A stretch of DNA of 35,945 nucleotides from RGIG5472 sp051867635 (GCA_051867635.1 JBJDYT010000004.1:1-35945); one strand, 5' to 3'; positions 1 through 7,084 are shown, numbered from the stretch's first letter. A program made the numbers and translations. Notes: a model not told the origin generated them from the letters alone.

Positions 1-1054
1 TGGCCCGCAGCCGCTCCCGCATCCACTTGGGGGAGGGGGCGATCTTCACGTTGCGCACCATGCGGGCGGTGTAGCGGGGGCAGAGGTCCGCCGCCGGGGT
101 CTCCACGTCCAGCAGCTCGCAGAGGCTGCCCTCGGCCCCGCCCTTCACCACCGGCTCATGGAGCCGCAGCTCGGCGCCGAAGGTGGCGGCGGCCTCCCGG
201 GCGAGTCCAATGACGCTCAGGCAGTCGGGGCGGTTGGGCGTGATCTCAAACTCCACCACGCGGTCGTCCGCGTTGATGACGGGCTTGATGTCGTCGCCGG
301 GCTGCACGCCCTCCTCCTGCAGGACGAAGATGCCGTCGGGAATGCAGTGGGGGAATTCTTTCTGATCGGCGTGGAGGTCCGCCAGGGTGCAGACGGCGCA
401 GGTCTTGGTGTTGTAGGCCACCATGTCGCCGGCGTGCAGGTTGTCACAGGGGGTGAGGGTGGACTGCAGGCTCCCGCCGGCGTCCAGGCCGCAGCTCCAG
501 CCTTCCGCGCCCGCGTTATGCACCTCCAGGACCTTCGCGGCCACCACGGGGCCGTAGATCTTGTGGCCGGGCTGGACGTCCGCGGGGATGGAGGGCTTGG
601 CGGGGTCCAGGGGCTTATAGTCGCCCAGGATCGCCGCCGCGGTGATGACGGCGTAGGGGAAGTCGCGCTCGTCCAGGTTCAGCTCCTTGAGAGAGCAGAG
701 CATGCCGTTGGACAGCACGCCCCGGAGCTTGCCCTTTTCGATCTTCACGCCGCCGGGGAGGGTGGAGCGGTGCAGGGCCACGGGCACCATGTCGCCCTCG
801 TGGATGTTCCACGCGCCGGTGACGATCTGCACCGGCTCTTCCTTGCCCACGTCCAGCTGGCAGACCCACATATGGTCGCTGTTGGGGTGGCGCTCCATGG
901 AGAGGATGCGGCCCGCCACCACATTGCTGATCTCCGTGCCGGGGGCCTCCGTGGTCTCCACCTTGGAGCCGGAGAGGGTCATGGCCTCGGCAAAGTCTTT
1001 ATCGCTGACATCAACGGTGACGAACTCGTTGAGCCATTTTCTGCTTAAATTCAT
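1..1054 (-). CDS. pheT: Phenylalanyl-tRNA synthetase beta subunit, partial (3' end beyond window)
   Basis: Beta chain of the alpha2-beta2 cytosolic synthetase that charges tRNA-Phe. The ATG at 1054 follows a TAGGAGG ribosome binding site, and 351 codons are visible before the window edge; the family is about 800 residues. The start MNLSRKWLNEFV is typical. The EMAP/OB-type tRNA-binding domain follows (residues about 40-125, HPNSDHMWVC and LRGVLSNGMLCSLKEL), then EITPNRPDCLSVIGLARE near residues 270-287. Between CSLKEL and DGIFVLQEE lie about 95 extra residues (about 137-238, bases 341-646) that are absent from the E. coli and B. subtilis proteins as I know them. The gene is downstream of pheS, separated by an unusually long spacer, and presumably under the same T-box control. 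Identity is certain; the role of the insertion is unknown. Confidence 0.97.
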   Translation of the reverse strand, partial: MNLSRKWLNEFVTVDVSDKDFAEAMTLSGSKVETTEAPGTEISNVVAGRILSMERHPNSDHMWVCQLDVGKEEPVQIVTGAWNIHEGDMVPVALHRSTLPGGVKIEKGKLRGVLSNGMLCSLKELNLDERDFPYAVITAAAILGDYKPLDPAKPSIPADVQPGHKIYGPVVAAKVLEVHNAGAEGWSCGLDAGGSLQSTLTPCDNLHAGDMVAYNTKTCAVCTLADLHADQKEFPHCIPDGIFVLQEEGVQPGDDIKPVINADDRVVEFEITPNRPDCLSVIGLAREAAATFGAELRLHEPVVKGGAEGSLCELLDVETPAADLCPRYTARMVRNVKIAPSPKWMRERLRA

Positions 1055-1288
1055 AAACGTAATCCTCCTATATTGCAGGAAAGCTTCGCAGAGTTTCCGC
1101 CGGAGGCGGAACTGGTCTGAATCTTGTCCGGAGAAGGACATGCGCCTTCGCAGGACACCGCTGCCCCCGGCCGCGGCGGCCGGGGCCGCCTTCCCCGTGG
1201 GAAGGCGAGGGGGGTATCAAAAGCGCTGTGCCGCCTGCGGCGCGGCGCTTTTGTATCCAGGGGGGACAACGTCCCCCTTGGACATTCT
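1055..1288 (-). repeat. Hairpin-rich spacer between pheS and pheT
   Basis: pheS and pheT are usually a few bases apart; here 234 bases separate them. Reading with transcription there are successive inverted repeats: one around 1258-1283 with centre GGGGAC/GTCCCC, one at about 1218-1252 with 16-base arms starting AAAAGCGC and two G-U pairs, GCCTTCCC/GGGAAGGC at about 1190-1207, a GGCCCCGGCC/GGCCGGGG palindrome at about 1165-1186, and GTTTCCGCC/GGCGGAAC at about 1093-1112. None has a long T-tract, so they need not end transcription. No reading frame here has a ribosome binding site or family resemblance. Confidence 0.7.
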
Positions 1289-2314
1289 TTAGAACTGTTC
1301 GAGGAACCGCACGTCGTTTTCAAAGATGAGCCGCAGATCGGAGATCTTGAACCGCCGCATGGCCATGCGCTCCAGGCCGATGCCGAAGGCCCAGCCGGAG
1401 TACACGTCGGTGTCGATGCCGGCCATCTCCAGCACCCTCGGGTGGATCATGCCCGCGCCCAGCAGCTCGATCCAGCCCTCGCCCTTGCAGGTGGGGCAGC
1501 CCACGCCGCCGCACTTGTGACATTGCACGTCCATTTCACAGCTGGGCTCGGTGAAGGGGAAGTGATGGGGGCGGAAGCGGGTCTTGGTGCCTTTGCCGTA
1601 GAGCCGCTCCACCACGGTGTTCAGCGTGCCCTTCAGGTCCGCCATGGTGACGTTTTTGTCGATGACCATGCCCTCCACCTGGTGGAACATGGGGGAGTGG
1701 GTGGCGTCCACCTCGTCCTTGCGGTACACACGGCCGGGAGCGATGATGCGGATGGGCAGTTCCATGGTGTCCATGGCCCGGACCTGCATGGGGCTGGTCT
1801 GGGAGCGGAGCATGACCCGGCTGTCCTCGTCAAAATAGAAGGTGTCGGACCAGTCGCGGGAGGGATGGCCCTCGTCGGCGTTGAGGCGGTCGAAGTTCAG
1901 CTCCGCCAGCTCCACCTCGGGGCCCTCCAGCACGGTGAAGCCCATGCCGATGAAGATCTCCTTCAGCTCGTCCAGAGCGGTGTACATGGGGTGCTTGTGG
2001 CCCACGGCGGCCTTGGTGCCGGGGATGGTCACATCCACGGTCTCCGCCTTCAGCTTGCGCTCCAGCGCGGCCTCCTCCAGCTTTTTGGAGGCGCTGTCCA
2101 GGGCGTTTTCCAGGGAGGCGCGGACCTCGTTGGCCAGCTGGCCCATGGCGGGCCGCTCCTCGGCGGAGAGCCGGCCCATCTGCTTGAGCACGGCGGTCAG
2201 CTCGCCCTTTTTGCCCAGGTACTTGACCCGCAGCTCGTCCAGCTCGGCGGAGTCGGCGGCGCGTTCAAGGGCCGAGAGGGCCTCCGCGCGGATCTTTGCC
2301 AGTTGTTCTTTCAT
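1289..2314 (-). CDS. pheS: Phenylalanyl-tRNA synthetase alpha subunit
   Basis: Catalytic alpha chain of phenylalanyl-tRNA synthetase (class II fold). I chose the ATG at 2314 because AAGGAG sits 9 bases upstream; the frame stays open further upstream but without a better site. The product is 341 residues, the usual length. An N-terminal coiled coil (MKEQLAKIRAEALSALERAA onward) is followed by the class II core, with motif 2 near RVYRKDEVDATHSPMFHQVEG and motif 3 near GWAFGIGLERMAMRRF close to the C terminus. A CHKCGGVGCPTCKGEGW stretch inside the catalytic domain gives four closely spaced cysteines, probably a zinc-type knuckle, as seen in some bacterial PheS. It is the second gene of the T-box operon, 28 bases after the phosphatase gene. 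Confidence 0.98.
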   Translation of the reverse strand: MKEQLAKIRAEALSALERAADSAELDELRVKYLGKKGELTAVLKQMGRLSAEERPAMGQLANEVRASLENALDSASKKLEEAALERKLKAETVDVTIPGTKAAVGHKHPMYTALDELKEIFIGMGFTVLEGPEVELAELNFDRLNADEGHPSRDWSDTFYFDEDSRVMLRSQTSPMQVRAMDTMELPIRIIAPGRVYRKDEVDATHSPMFHQVEGMVIDKNVTMADLKGTLNTVVERLYGKGTKTRFRPHHFPFTEPSCEMDVQCHKCGGVGCPTCKGEGWIELLGAGMIHPRVLEMAGIDTDVYSGWAFGIGLERMAMRRFKISDLRLIFENDVRFLEQF

Positions 2315-2342
2315 GGTTCTAAACTCCTTCTGTGGAAGTATT

Positions 2343-2900
2343 TTAACGGATCGCAACGGGGATCAGTTTCGCGTTGGGAGTGGAAAAATGCCGGATCTTG
2401 TTGGAGAATTCGACGCCGTTTTCGATGCACAGGATAGCTTCCATCACGCCGCCGTGGGTGACCAGCAGGACGTCTTTCGCGGAGCGCGCCAAAACGTTTC
2501 TTTTAAATTCCGCCCAGGCGCGCTGGACGCGCCGGAAAAACAGCTCCGGGCTTTCGCCGTTTGGGTAGCGCTCCGAGTAGGCCAGGGCGGACCAGTACAG
2601 CCCCGGATACCGCTCGCTGGCAAGCTCGTTTTTCATGCCGGCCAGGTCCCCGTTGTCGGCTTCCCGGAAGCCGGGGTCGTAGACGACGGGTACATGCAGC
2701 TGGTCCGACAAAATGGCGGCGGTCTCCCTGGCGCGCCGCAGGTCGCTGGAATAGATGCAGCCGACGTCCATCTGCGCGGCGGCCATCTCCCGCGCCAGCG
2801 CGCGGACCTGCCCGACGCCGGAAGGAGTCAGGCCGTGGTCGCTCCATCCGCCTCTGACGCTGTCGTCGTCTCTGCCGTGCCGGACAAGATAACAGAGCAT
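2343..2900 (-). CDS. Histidine phosphatase family protein (phosphoglycerate mutase-like)
   Basis: Small branch-2 histidine phosphatase of 185 residues. The catalytic RHG is at residues 7-9 (MLCYLVRHGR). SSDLRRARETA supplies the second conserved arginine, and LLVTHGGVMEAI the second catalytic histidine. The ATG at 2900 follows GGGAGGT; longer in-frame extensions run back into the T-box leader and are rejected. The substrate cannot be read from sequence: relatives act on alpha-ribazole phosphate, sugar phosphates or phosphoglycerate. It is the first gene after the Phe T-box terminator and 28 bases from pheS, so its expression should follow tRNA-Phe charging. That is an odd placement with no obvious link to Phe. 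Confidence 0.9.
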   Translation of the reverse strand: MLCYLVRHGRDDDSVRGGWSDHGLTPSGVGQVRALAREMAAAQMDVGCIYSSDLRRARETAAILSDQLHVPVVYDPGFREADNGDLAGMKNELASERYPGLYWSALAYSERYPNGESPELFFRRVQRAWAEFKRNVLARSAKDVLLVTHGGVMEAILCIENGVEFSNKIRHFSTPNAKLIPVAIR

Positions 2901-2921
2901 ACCGCACCTCCCAAGGCCAAC

Positions 2922-3156
2922 AAAAAAGCCCTCCGCCCCACATTTGGGGACGAAAGGCAAGCCCTCCGCGGTACCACCCGCATTCGCGCGGACGCCGCGC
3001 GCACTCATGGCCCCGTAACGGAGGCGGACCGGCCGCGCATTTCCTCGCGGCAGCTCCCGGGCGAACCAAGCGCGCCCCCGCGGACCGGCTTGCAGCCGGC
3101 GACCGGTCCTCTCTTGGCGGGAGGAGATGCGCTATTTTCCCGTTCAACGCTGTTTC
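2922..3156 (-). promoter_or_regulatory. T-box leader (Phe) controlling the pheST operon
   Basis: The minus strand carries the T-box consensus GGGTGGTACCGCGG (2966-2979). A terminator follows: arms 2928-2939 and 2946-2958 with one bulge, loop 2940-2945, then six T at 2922-2927. Uncharged tRNA-Phe should stabilise the antiterminator. Upstream is a GC-rich stem I whose base pairs CUCCCG with CGGGAG, topped by a GGACCGG/CCGGUCC helix. A UUC on the 3' side of stem I (complement of 3063-3065) is my candidate Phe specifier, unproved. A GCCGCG/CGCGGC hairpin lies between stem I and the T-box. The RNA class is clear from sequence; the Phe specificity is mostly inferred from the downstream pheS and pheT. 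Confidence 0.93.
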
Positions 3157-3162
3157 TTAATA

Positions 3163-3191
3163 CTTATAACACAGCGTGTCGGAACTTGCAA
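3163..3191 (-). promoter_or_regulatory. Sigma-A promoter for the pheST T-box operon
   Basis: Minus-strand -35 TTGCAA (3186-3191), exactly 17 bases, then -10 TATAAG (3163-3168). Transcription would start near 3156, just before the T-box leader. Confidence 0.8.
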
Positions 3192-3263
3192 GGATAAAAT
3201 TGCACGAAAAGCGCCGCGGCGGGGCGGCTTTCCTGCACCGCGGCGGGAAAAACAGCGGGCCGG

Positions 3264-3292
3264 GCATACTTTCGCCCCGGGGAGCATAGGTA
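3264..3292 (+). promoter_or_regulatory. Possible sigma-E-type sporulation promoter before the GerS-like gene
   Basis: GCATA (3264-3268), 16 bases, then CATAGGTA (3285-3292). This resembles the mother-cell sigma-E pattern (ATA, 16-17 bases, CATA-n-n-n-T). No sigma-A promoter is evident in the 130 bases upstream of the lipoprotein gene. The match is short, so this is a weak call. Confidence 0.35.
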
Positions 3293-3324
3293 TGTCCGGA
3301 GAAGAGCGGAAGGGAGGACGCGGC

Positions 3325-3918
3325 ATGAAACGATGGCGCTGGGGGCTGCCGCTTTTGCTGCTGTGCCTGCTCACGGGCTGCGGCGGCGGCACGGAGGAGG
3401 CGGCGCAGCAGGCGCTGGAGCGCTTCCGGCAGATGGAGGGCTGCGCCATGGAGGCGGTGGTGAAGTGCGAGTACGCTTCGGAGCTGCGGGAGTATACGCT
3501 CCGCTGCGACTATGTGCCGGGTGGGAAGAGCACCGTCACGGTGCTGGTGCCGGAGCGCCTCAAGGGGCTCAGCGCCGTCTTCGACGGGGAGACGGCCTCC
3601 CTCTGCTATGAGGACCTGTGCCTGGACGCGGGGACCCTGGGGGAGGGAAAGCTCTCTCCCGCGGCGGCGCTGCCCCGTCTCATGGACGCGGCGCGTGAGG
3701 GGTATCTGCTGGAGCAGAGCCGGGAGGCGTGCGGCGGTGTGGACTGCCTGCGCCTGACCCTGGAGACAGCGGGGGAGGCGGGAAAGCTCCACAGCACCCT
3801 TTTCCTGGAAGAGGAAACAGGGACGCCCGTGGCGGCGGAGATCAGCGAAAACGGCTCGTTAATTTTCAGATTACAGTTTACGGACTTTGTTTTTGGTGCT
3901 ATACTTGTGCCGGATTAA
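3325..3918 (+). CDS. Lipoprotein, probable GerS-type germination/cortex protein
   Basis: Exported lipoprotein of 197 residues. The N terminus MKRWRW, a Leu-rich core and the lipobox LLTGC (Cys near residue 18, followed by GGG) indicate a signal-peptidase-II anchor. The ATG at 3325 follows GGGAGGACGCGGC. The rest is beta-rich (YTLRCDYVPGGKSTVTVLVP, LSAVFDGETASLCYEDLCLDAG, LHSTLFLEEETGTPVAAEI), in keeping with a LolA/LolB-like fold. It lies directly upstream of alanine racemase, as in the C. difficile gerS-alr2 operon, where GerS is needed with CwlD to make cortex muramic lactam. Calling it GerS-like therefore rests on synteny, size, lipobox and fold pattern. A generic lipoprotein is the alternative. 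Confidence 0.65.
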   Translation: MKRWRWGLPLLLLCLLTGCGGGTEEAAQQALERFRQMEGCAMEAVVKCEYASELREYTLRCDYVPGGKSTVTVLVPERLKGLSAVFDGETASLCYEDLCLDAGTLGEGKLSPAAALPRLMDAAREGYLLEQSREACGGVDCLRLTLETAGEAGKLHSTLFLEEETGTPVAAEISENGSLIFRLQFTDFVFGAILVPD

Positions 3919-4002
3919 AGGCCGTTTGTCACGGGATACCTTATTAAAACAGCCGCAATACATTTATTTATGGAGCGCAAAGGAAGAAGGAGCGTGAACG
4001 GT

Positions 4003-5181
4003 ATGGAAAAGAAAGAACAGAAACTCATGCGTACCTGGGCAGAGATCAATCTGGACAATCTGACCCACAATATGGAGGTGATCCGCCGCCAGGTGGGGCC
4101 GGAGGCGAAGCTGCTGGGCGTGGTCAAGGCGGACGCTTATGGGCACGGCGCGGTGCGCGTGGCCCGGCATCTGGAGAAGATCGGCGCGGACTATCTCGCC
4201 GTTTCCAACGTGGACGAGTGCGAGGAGCTGCGGGCCAACGGCATCAAGCTGCCCATCCTCATGCTGGGCTTTACGCCCTCCTATGAGACGGAGCGCATCC
4301 TCCGCGTGAACATGACCCAGGCGGTGCAGAACCTGCAGATCGCCCGGGAGTTCAACGACGAGGCGGGGAAGCTCGGCGGGAAGATGAAGGTCCATGTGAA
4401 GCTGGACACCGGCATGGGCCGCCTGGGCTTCCAGTGCGACGACAGCCATTTCGAGCAGAGCCTGAAGGACATCCTGGAGGTCATCAAGCTGCCCAACCTG
4501 GACGTGGAGGGCGTGTTCACCCACTTCTGCGTCTCCGACGAGGACGCGCCGGAGCATGTGGCCTTCACCAAGACCCAGCGCGCCCGCTTCGAGAAGATGA
4601 TCGCCGCGGTGGAGGAGCAGGGCAACTTCAAGTTCCGCATCCACCACTGCTGCAACGCCGGCGGCATCTGCTCCTATCCCCAGTACGCCTGGGACATGGT
4701 GCGCTGCGGCATCATCATGTACGGCACGGGCGACCTGGCGGTGCGCATGGGCATGAAGCCCGTCATGACCGTGAAGACCACCGTCTCCACCATCAAGAAC
4801 TTTGACCCCGAGACCTCCGTGAGCTACGGCCGCACCTACTTCACCTCCCGGCCCAGCCGCATCGGCGTCATCCCCATCGGCTACGCGGACGGTTTCTTCC
4901 GCGCCCTGAGCAACAAGTTCTCCGTCCTGACCAAGGACGGTCCCGCCCCCATCGTGGGCCGCATCTGCATGGACATGACCATGATCGACCTGACGGACCT
5001 GCCGAACGTGAAGGAGGGCGACGTCATCGAGGTCTACGGCGAGAACAACCTCATCGACGACGCGGCGAAGCTCTGCGGCACCATCAGCTACGAGCTGCTC
5101 TGCGCGGTGAGCAAGCGGGTGCCCCGCTACTACCTCCAGGACGGCAAGGTGGTGGACTACAACCTCCAGCTTCTGTACTGA
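4003..5181 (+). CDS. alr: Alanine racemase
   Basis: PLP enzyme interconverting L- and D-alanine for peptidoglycan; D-Ala metabolism can also affect spore germination. It has 392 residues, the normal length. The PLP lysine is K42 in VVKADAYGHGA and the opposing catalytic Tyr is Y275 in SVSYGRTYF. VKLDTGMGRLGF, IPIGYADGF and GRICMDMTMIDLT are all present. I chose ATG 4003, 10 bases after AAGGAG; ATG 3970 lacks a ribosome binding site and GTG 3994 is too close to it. It lies 84 bases after the GerS-like gene, probably co-transcribed, and is followed by a strong terminator. Confidence 0.98.
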   Translation: MEKKEQKLMRTWAEINLDNLTHNMEVIRRQVGPEAKLLGVVKADAYGHGAVRVARHLEKIGADYLAVSNVDECEELRANGIKLPILMLGFTPSYETERILRVNMTQAVQNLQIAREFNDEAGKLGGKMKVHVKLDTGMGRLGFQCDDSHFEQSLKDILEVIKLPNLDVEGVFTHFCVSDEDAPEHVAFTKTQRARFEKMIAAVEEQGNFKFRIHHCCNAGGICSYPQYAWDMVRCGIIMYGTGDLAVRMGMKPVMTVKTTVSTIKNFDPETSVSYGRTYFTSRPSRIGVIPIGYADGFFRALSNKFSVLTKDGPAPIVGRICMDMTMIDLTDLPNVKEGDVIEVYGENNLIDDAAKLCGTISYELLCAVSKRVPRYYLQDGKVVDYNLQLLY

Positions 5182-5211
5182 TAAAAGCAAACAAGGGACC
5201 GGTTCACGAAA

Positions 5212-5239
5212 GGGCAGGCGGGAGCCTGCCCTTTTTTTT
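5212..5239 (+). terminator. Intrinsic terminator after alr
   Basis: GGGCAGGC (5212-5219), loop GGGA, GCCTGCCC (5224-5231), then eight T (5232-5239). It separates alr from the toxin-like gene downstream. Confidence 0.95.
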
Positions 5240-5434
5240 GCGCGCCGCCGGGGACAGGCCCTGTCACCCATGGCGCGGCGGCGGCATAGGATGCGCTGGG
5301 GCGCCGGAATGCCGGAAGGACCGCGCATCAGGCGGTATAAATTCCGCGGCTGCGTGGGAGAATGATAGTGGCCCCGCTCCTTTGACAGAAAGGGGGAGCG
5401 GCGGGTACTTCATAGCGGCGGAGTGTGAACGAAG

Positions 5435-5800
5435 GTGGATACGAGCGTAAGACGCGGAGACATTTATTACGCTGATCTCAGTCCCGTGGTGGGAAGCGAG
5501 CAGGGCGGCGTGCGGCCGGTGCTGATCGTGCAGAACGATACAGGCAACCGGCACAGCCCCACGGTGATCGCCGCCGCCATCACGTCCCAGATGAACAAGG
5601 CGAAGCTGCCCACCCATATCGAACTTTCTTCCGGTACCTATGGACTCACGCGGGATTCTGTGGTATTATTGGAACAGATCCGGACGCTGGATAAGCGGCG
5701 CCTGCGGGAGCGTATGGGCCGGGTGGACGGCAGCTTGATGGAGAAGATCGACGACGCCATAGCGGTGAGCTTTGGCCTGCGGCGCGATGAACTCGTCTAA
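5435..5800 (+). CDS. mazF: MazF/PemK-family endoribonuclease toxin (EndoA/NdoA-like)
   Basis: 121-residue member of the MazF/PemK/CcdB-fold family, whose Firmicute members cut mRNA at short motifs such as UACAU. The diagnostic N terminus RRGDIYYADLSPVVGSEQGGV is followed by RPVLIVQNDTGN, PTVIAAAITSQ and LDKRRLRERMG. The GTG at 5435 fits the conserved start and has GGAG about 11 bases upstream. In B. subtilis ndoA follows alr and its antitoxin gene; here the alr-mazF order is kept but I find no antitoxin reading frame in 5240-5434 or just downstream. A hairpin of CCGCTCC with GGAGCGG (5373-5402) sits in its leader. The start is slightly uncertain. Confidence 0.93.
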   Translation: MDTSVRRGDIYYADLSPVVGSEQGGVRPVLIVQNDTGNRHSPTVIAAAITSQMNKAKLPTHIELSSGTYGLTRDSVVLLEQIRTLDKRRLRERMGRVDGSLMEKIDDAIAVSFGLRRDELV

Positions 5801-5805
5801 GCAGC

Positions 5806-5842
5806 GCCCCGCAGGGAGGCCCGCGCCCCCCTGCGGGGCTTT
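5806..5842 (+). terminator. Terminator-like hairpin after mazF
   Basis: GCCCCGCAGGG (5806-5816) pairs with CCCTGCGGGGC (5829-5839), followed by only three T. Strong stem, short T-tract. Confidence 0.6.
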
Positions 5843-5879
5843 GACAGATAAAACACGGGATACATAGGAGGGCTGAGGG

Positions 5880-6437
5880 ATGAAAAAGAGACATATGGCG
5901 GCGAAGCTGGCGTTGACGCTGGCGCTGGTGCTGGCGCTGACGGCGGCGGGGGTGAGCGTGCTGGCCTCCGCCGGCGGGAAGAGCGACCCGCTGGTCTCCC
6001 TGAGCTATCTCAACGACACCTTCCTCGGCACGGTGACGGAGAAGGTGCGCAGCCTGATCTCCCAGCGGGACACGGCTTTGCGCAGGGAGTTCTCCAATGA
6101 GATCTCCGCGGCGGAGAAGGACCTTGCCGGCGGGAGCGGCGGAGAAGCCGCCGCGCCGGGGAGCTATGACGCCGCCACCTTTGTGGTGGTGACGCTGCAG
6201 AAGGGGCAGACCCTCACCGGCCGGGTGGGCTGCGAGCTGATGCTCCGGGCGGGCAGCGCCACCTGCGTGGCCTCCTCCTCGCCGGGCCTGGTGGACACCA
6301 CCGCCGGCACCACCCTCGGCAGCGGCGGCGCCCTGACGGCGAACCACCTGTACATGGCCACCGTGGACGGCCGCGGCGCCAAGGCCACGGCGGACGGCGT
6401 GAAGCTGCTGGTGCGCGGCCCCTATACCGTCAGCTGA
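5880..6437 (+). CDS. Exported protein of unknown function
   Basis: 185 residues. MKKRHMAAKLALTLALVLALTAAGVSVLASAGG is a classic Sec signal peptide, probably cut after ASA near residue 31, so the mature protein lies outside the membrane. The mature part starts with a short helical stretch (LSYLNDTFLGTVTEKVRSLISQRDTALRREFSNEISAAEKDL) and a Gly/Ala linker. A beta-rich domain follows (FVVVTLQKGQTLTGRVGCELMLRAGSATCVASS) with two cysteines, then GALTANHLYMATVDGRG. I recognise no family. Strong ribosome binding site AGGAGGG at 5866-5872; flanked by hairpin terminators, so it is probably monocistronic. Confidence 0.85.
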   Translation: MKKRHMAAKLALTLALVLALTAAGVSVLASAGGKSDPLVSLSYLNDTFLGTVTEKVRSLISQRDTALRREFSNEISAAEKDLAGGSGGEAAAPGSYDAATFVVVTLQKGQTLTGRVGCELMLRAGSATCVASSSPGLVDTTAGTTLGSGGALTANHLYMATVDGRGAKATADGVKLLVRGPYTVS

Positions 6438-6460
6438 GCGGAAGGCATACATAACAGCGC

Positions 6461-6494
6461 AGGCCCCGTGCATAGAATGGCACGGGGCCTTTTT
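6461..6494 (+). terminator. Intrinsic terminator after the exported protein gene
   Basis: AGGCCCCGTGC (6461-6471) pairs with GCACGGGGCCT (6480-6490), 8-base loop, then TTTT. Confidence 0.85.
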
Positions 6495-6527
6495 GGCCCT
6501 CTGAGCCGATCAAAGGAGGGAGAGCGC

Positions 6528-7037
6528 ATGAACGAGCTGCCGCTGCTGCTGGAGGGCGGCGCGCCGGCGGGAAAGCTCCGCTGGGTGCAGGAGGGACTGT
6601 ACTACCAGATCGAGGCGCTGGCGGACCAGCGCCGGGAGGGCATCTACCGGGCATATTTAAGCTGTGAAAACGGGGAGCGGCTGCTGGGGGTCATGGAGCC
6701 CAGGGGGCAGGGAATGTACTGCCGCAAGCGCTTCGCCGAGCAGCAGCTCCGGGGGCTGGGCCGCTGGCAGGGCGGCTTGCTGCGCCGCAGCGGCGGCGAC
6801 GGCGGCTGGCAGCCCTACGCCGGGGAGCTGGGGGGCGAATGGGGAGGACGCGTGGGCGCGGAGGGGGCGCTGACGCGGCCGGAGGGGGAACTGCGCCTGG
6901 TGGCGCTGCCCTACGACCGGGGCGCGCCCTTTCCCCTGACGGAGCTGTTCTGCCTGGCGCAGCTGCGGCAGATCGGCGGCCGGCGCTATGTGGTCTACGC
7001 CTTCTCCCCGGAGGGAAAGCCGGTGCTGCCGCGGTGA
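6528..7037 (+). CDS. Conserved-type hypothetical protein upstream of nrdR
   Basis: 169-residue soluble protein that I do not recognise. The ATG at 6528 follows AAAGGAGGG. No signal peptide or membrane segment is visible. The first third looks beta-rich (APAGKLRWVQEGLYYQIEA, EGIYRAYLSCENGERLLGVM), with alternating polar and hydrophobic stretches rich in Gly, Arg and Leu. A Gly-rich middle precedes a conserved-looking end (FPLTELFCLAQLRQIGGRRYVVYAFSPEGKP). It lies between a terminator and the nrdR promoter, so it is probably transcribed alone. Reading-frame quality and the ribosome binding site make it a convincing gene; its function is unknown. Confidence 0.78.
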   Translation: MNELPLLLEGGAPAGKLRWVQEGLYYQIEALADQRREGIYRAYLSCENGERLLGVMEPRGQGMYCRKRFAEQQLRGLGRWQGGLLRRSGGDGGWQPYAGELGGEWGGRVGAEGALTRPEGELRLVALPYDRGAPFPLTELFCLAQLRQIGGRRYVVYAFSPEGKPVLPR

Positions 7038-7075
7038 GAAAAAATAATTTATGACTACCAAACCCGCCGCCGCTG

Positions 7076-7084
7076 TGCTATAAT
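7076..7084 (+). promoter_or_regulatory. Extended -10 promoter for nrdR
   Basis: TGCTATAAT at 7076-7084, a perfect extended -10. No convincing -35 lies 16-18 bases upstream. It is 61 bases before the nrdR start. Confidence 0.65.

Noticed and set aside
5238..5450. 70-codon frame upstream of mazF as a possible antitoxin
   Set aside because: It begins at the alr terminator, has no ribosome binding site and does not look like MazE, AbrB or ribbon-helix-helix proteins.
5841..5866. TTGACA at 5841 as a promoter for the exported protein gene
   Set aside because: A -10 at proper spacing would fall on the ribosome binding site, so transcription would start too late; no good -10 is present.
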